Below, piece after piece: positions 61,389 to 64,000 of a DNA stretch of 64,000 bases. The stretch comes from Sphingobacteriales bacterium (GTDB lineage Bacteria; Bacteroidota; Bacteroidia; Chitinophagales; Chitinophagaceae). The number at the start of each line of letters is the position of its first letter. The first letter of the stretch is position 1. The notes beneath the pieces are model-generated. The model was not told the DNA's origin. It did no database searches and was given only the letters and a program-made list of their open reading frames with translations. Location: the NCBI GenBank assembly GCA_016708305.1, contig JADJGB010000008.1:992001-1056000 (forward strand). Reading direction: 5' to 3'. Position numbers and translations under genes: made by a program.

Positions 61389-62835
61389 TTAATAAACCGC
61401 AAAATTTGAAATTAGTGGAGATACGTTTGCGTCCAAAATCCTTACTCTTATTTTATTGGTTACTGTCGGCTCTATTTTGAGAATTCGTTTGTATCCGATT
61501 GTTGTACCGGTGGTCGCCTCTTTCCATTGGTTATACTGCCAAACATCCACTGCAAAATATTTTACTCTTTGCCCGAGTGCAATATACTCCTGGAGCAGAA
61601 TATAATTAATTAAAGACTTTTTTTTCAATTCTATTTCAACAAATGCGTTGACAACATTATCATCAGTAGCCCTGTATGTGCTTTTATTATTGTCAGTAAT
61701 ATTTTTTCCAGTATATAATTTATTTTTTCCTCTTGTGTTACTGGCTTTTACTTTTGCTTTCAAAGCGAGATTATGACTTAAGCGTTCATCCAATAATTTT
61801 TTAAATCCTTTGAGCGCAGCAACATCATTTTCGTGAAATAACCCTCTTCTATCTGGTGGAATATTTAATAATAAATTGGAACCTCTGCCCACTGATGTCA
61901 GATAGATGTCGAATAGCTGTTCAGGTGTTTTTACTTTTTTATCCTCCTTGGCATGATAAAACCAACCCGGTCTGATAGACACATCCACTTCTGCAGGAAT
62001 CCATCTATTGCCATCAACAGATCCGGTATTTAATAAATCATAGATATCCGGTTTCCCTGCGTACAAGGTGTCAGGTGTAATCGTATTCCAGTTAGTAACA
62101 CCGACAAATCCCTTTTCATTACCTACCCATCTGATGTCGGGTCCGGCATCACTGAAGAATAAAACCTGCGGCTGCATTTTTCTGACAAGTTCTAATGTGC
62201 CCGGCCAATCGTAATAGGTAGCGCCATTAATCTTTACAGAAGTACGCTTTCCACCGTAGTACCCATCACCGCCATTGGCGCCATCAAACCACATTTCAAA
62301 AATAGGTCCATAATTGGTAAAAAGTTCTTTTAACTGATTTCTGTAGTAAGTAATATAGGCAGGTGTTCCATAATCAGCGTGGTTTCTGTCACAGGGAGAA
62401 AGGTAAATTCCGAACTCCAATCCATATTCCTTCGCTGCTTCACTGGTTTCTTTCACCACATCTCCTTTACCATTTTTATAGGGACTGTTTTTACAGAATA
62501 TTCCGTGTATTTGCTTGGCCACAAGGAAATCCATCATGATGTTTGGCGGTGAGAATGATTGCTTTGAAATCGGTTTCTTTCAGTGTTTGTGCCCACTGAT
62601 TTGCATCTAATTCTGTAGGGTTAAATATTTCAGTACTTTCATCACCATATCCCTACTCTTTGTCCGTAAAGGTATTAGTAGTGAAATGAATAAATGCGTA
62701 CATCTCCATTTCGTGCCACTGGAGTTGTTGTTTGGTGGGAATAGGATATACCGGTTGCGGAGGAAGTATCTTTTGAGAAAATAATTGGGTTGAAAAAAGA
62801 ATTGAAACAGTTAAGAATAGGTAATATCTTTTCAT
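61389..62835 (-). pseudogene. GH29 alpha-L-fucosidase, nonsense and frameshifts
   Basis: Secreted fucosidase that releases alpha-linked L-fucose. Signal peptide ends near QLFSQ. The TIM-barrel blocks are WHEMEMYAFIHFTTNTFT, ILTAKHHDGF, GIYLSPCDRNH, and the nucleophile Asp in FEMWFDGANG; a C-terminal discoidin-like beta sandwich follows. An in-frame TAG at 62653-62655 replaces the conserved Trp of DKEWGYGDE. Two further breaks lie near 62530 (C run) and at T5 62488-62492 (six expected). Repaired length is about 481 residues. Second of two adjacent GH29 genes. Confidence 0.9.
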
Positions 62836-62857
62836 AAGAAATCTGATAATTTATTTT

Positions 62858-64000
62858 TTATACTGAAAACTGAGCCGGCGAATAATTTTTTCTCAGTTTT
62901 GCAGGAACCTGCACTATTGTTTTGTTATTAACTACTTTCCATTTCGCTTTTTCGCCGGTGGCTACAGATATAATGCTGCTGCCCTTTGCCGGCGTATTTC
63001 CTTCCCATTCAATAGTTTGAGGCGTGTCCTTCTTTTGATTGAGATGAAGCGCATAGCCGGTCTTTTTGTCTTTCGACTGAACAAAAAAAGTATTGCCATC
63101 CACATAATGCTCAGTGGTTCTGGTATTATAAATAGCAATCCCGTTTTTCTTCATCCAGTCACCGATTTCATTGAGTTTTCCTACTACATCATCGGGGATT
63201 AATCCTTCGGGAGAAGGCCCCACGCCCAATAATAAACTGCCGCCTTTTGCTACGATTTCTATCAATGTGTGAACTATAGCATCTGATGATTTCAGTTTCT
63301 GATTTTTTACATACCCCCAGTCAGTACCCAGCGTCATACAGCTTTCCCAGGATAATCCAGTTTTCTATCGGGAACTCTCTGTTCGGGAGTTTGATAATTT
63401 TCGTAAGGGCCATGAACGGTTCTGTCCACAATTAAAATTCCGGGTTGATTTTTTCTTGCCATTGAGGCTATTCGTGGCATGTTGATGTCCTGACTCCACT
63501 CGGGTATTGGCGCATCCCATGATAAAACTTCATCGTTAACAGTCTCTTTTGGCCTCACCCAGCCGCCATCTAACCAGAGTATGTCTATTGCACCATAATC
63601 AGTCATCAGTTCTTGAATCTGATTGAAGGTGAGGTTTTTGTAATTTTCCCATTTCTGCGGATATTTTCTGATGTCATAATTATTATTTCGGTTGGCTGTA
63701 GCGTAATATGGCCACCAGTAATCCTGATTATGCCAATCGGGTTTTGAAAAATAAGCGCCAATCATCATACCTTTATTTCTAAAAGCATTAAAAACATATT
63801 TCGCCACATTTGCCTTAGGATGATGAGAGAAAGGCCCGTTACTGATTTTAAAATCTGACTGTCTGGTGTCAAACATATTAAACCCGTCATGATGCTTTGT
63901 GGTGAATACCAAGTATTTCATACCGGCGTTGGATGCGGCATCGGCCCATTGTTCCGGGTTAAATTTCTGAGGATTAAAACGATCTTTCAAGCCCCAGTAC
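62858..64000 (-). pseudogene. GH29 alpha-L-fucosidase, partial at window end, one frameshift
   Basis: Second fucosidase, upstream of and on the same strand as the first, 22 bases apart, so probably one operon. The N-terminus lies beyond the window. Motifs are LVFTTKHHDGFNMFDT, GAYFSKPDWH, the nucleophile Asp in IDILWLDGGWV, and WGYVKNQKLKSS; a C-terminal beta domain ends at 62858. The frame breaks near 63349 where one base is missing (PWESCMTLGTDW when repaired). Only about 35% identity to its neighbour by eye, so the two are likely to differ in linkage preference. Confidence 0.88.

Noticed and set aside
1..64000. tRNA or rRNA genes
   Set aside because: No cloverleaf with a recognisable T-loop GTTCRA region or rRNA segment was found on reading; a covariance-model scan would be decisive.

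Overview
The window is from a low-GC member of the Bacteroidota, most likely a Chitinophagaceae-like environmental bacterium. The support is SusC/SusD outer-membrane pairs, many lipoproteins with a Cys at the signal-peptide end, LytTR regulation, TAnnTTTG-type promoter boxes without strong Shine-Dalgarno sites, secreted GH2 and GH29 glycosidases, a PafA-type phosphatase, and IS types common in this phylum. The genus is inference. The genetic code is standard, since intact genes here end in TGA.

Layout. 0-8.5 kb: LytTR response regulator, a collagen-like lipoprotein, three small lipoproteins, a 1.45-kb array of about 19 intergenic repeats, and a GT2 glycosyltransferase. 8.6-17.4 kb: secreted GH2 beta-galactosidase, a MITE-like element, an unusual secreted protein with a clan-CD-like His/Cys pair, a GH3-family protein and fabG. 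17.5-25.9 kb: a PIN-toxin/antitoxin pair whose toxin gene is split by a 7.7-kb island. The island carries hsdR, an IS200-like RAYT transposase, a 132-bp palindromic repeat array, a fused hsdM-hsdS with one repeat module inside its coding sequence, and a HEPN-like gene. 26-38 kb: two universal stress proteins, a second MITE copy, a PDZ protein, a lipoprotein, a K+ channel with zinc ribbon, two M28 peptidases, recO and an RND/MMPL exporter. 38-46 kb: an ISKra4-like IS, a SusC/SusD pair, then remnants (group II intron without reverse transcriptase, SusC plug fragment, truncated transposase). 46-53 kb: peptide uptake and use (OPT transporter, PepD, MFS, POT). 53-64 kb: an IS4/IS5-like IS, a propeller/toroid protein, PafA phosphatase, a DapA-family aldolase split by an ISAon1-like IS, and two GH29 fucosidases, the last running off the window.

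The peptide genes fit together: oligopeptides enter through OPT and POT, PepD splits X-His dipeptides, and the two M28 enzymes and PDZ protein act in the envelope. SusC/SusD with GH2 and GH29 indicate glycan scavenging.

Two themes stand out. First, an island-in-toxin structure can be reconstructed to the base: a GTCGGC repeat at both edges, and removal of the island restores the PIN reading frame. Second, more than 20 frameshifts occur, almost all at homopolymers and mostly one base short, including in housekeeping genes such as recO and in a recently inserted IS with perfect target duplication. This suggests an under-polished assembly rather than mass gene decay, so most 'pseudogene' entries below may be intact in the organism.
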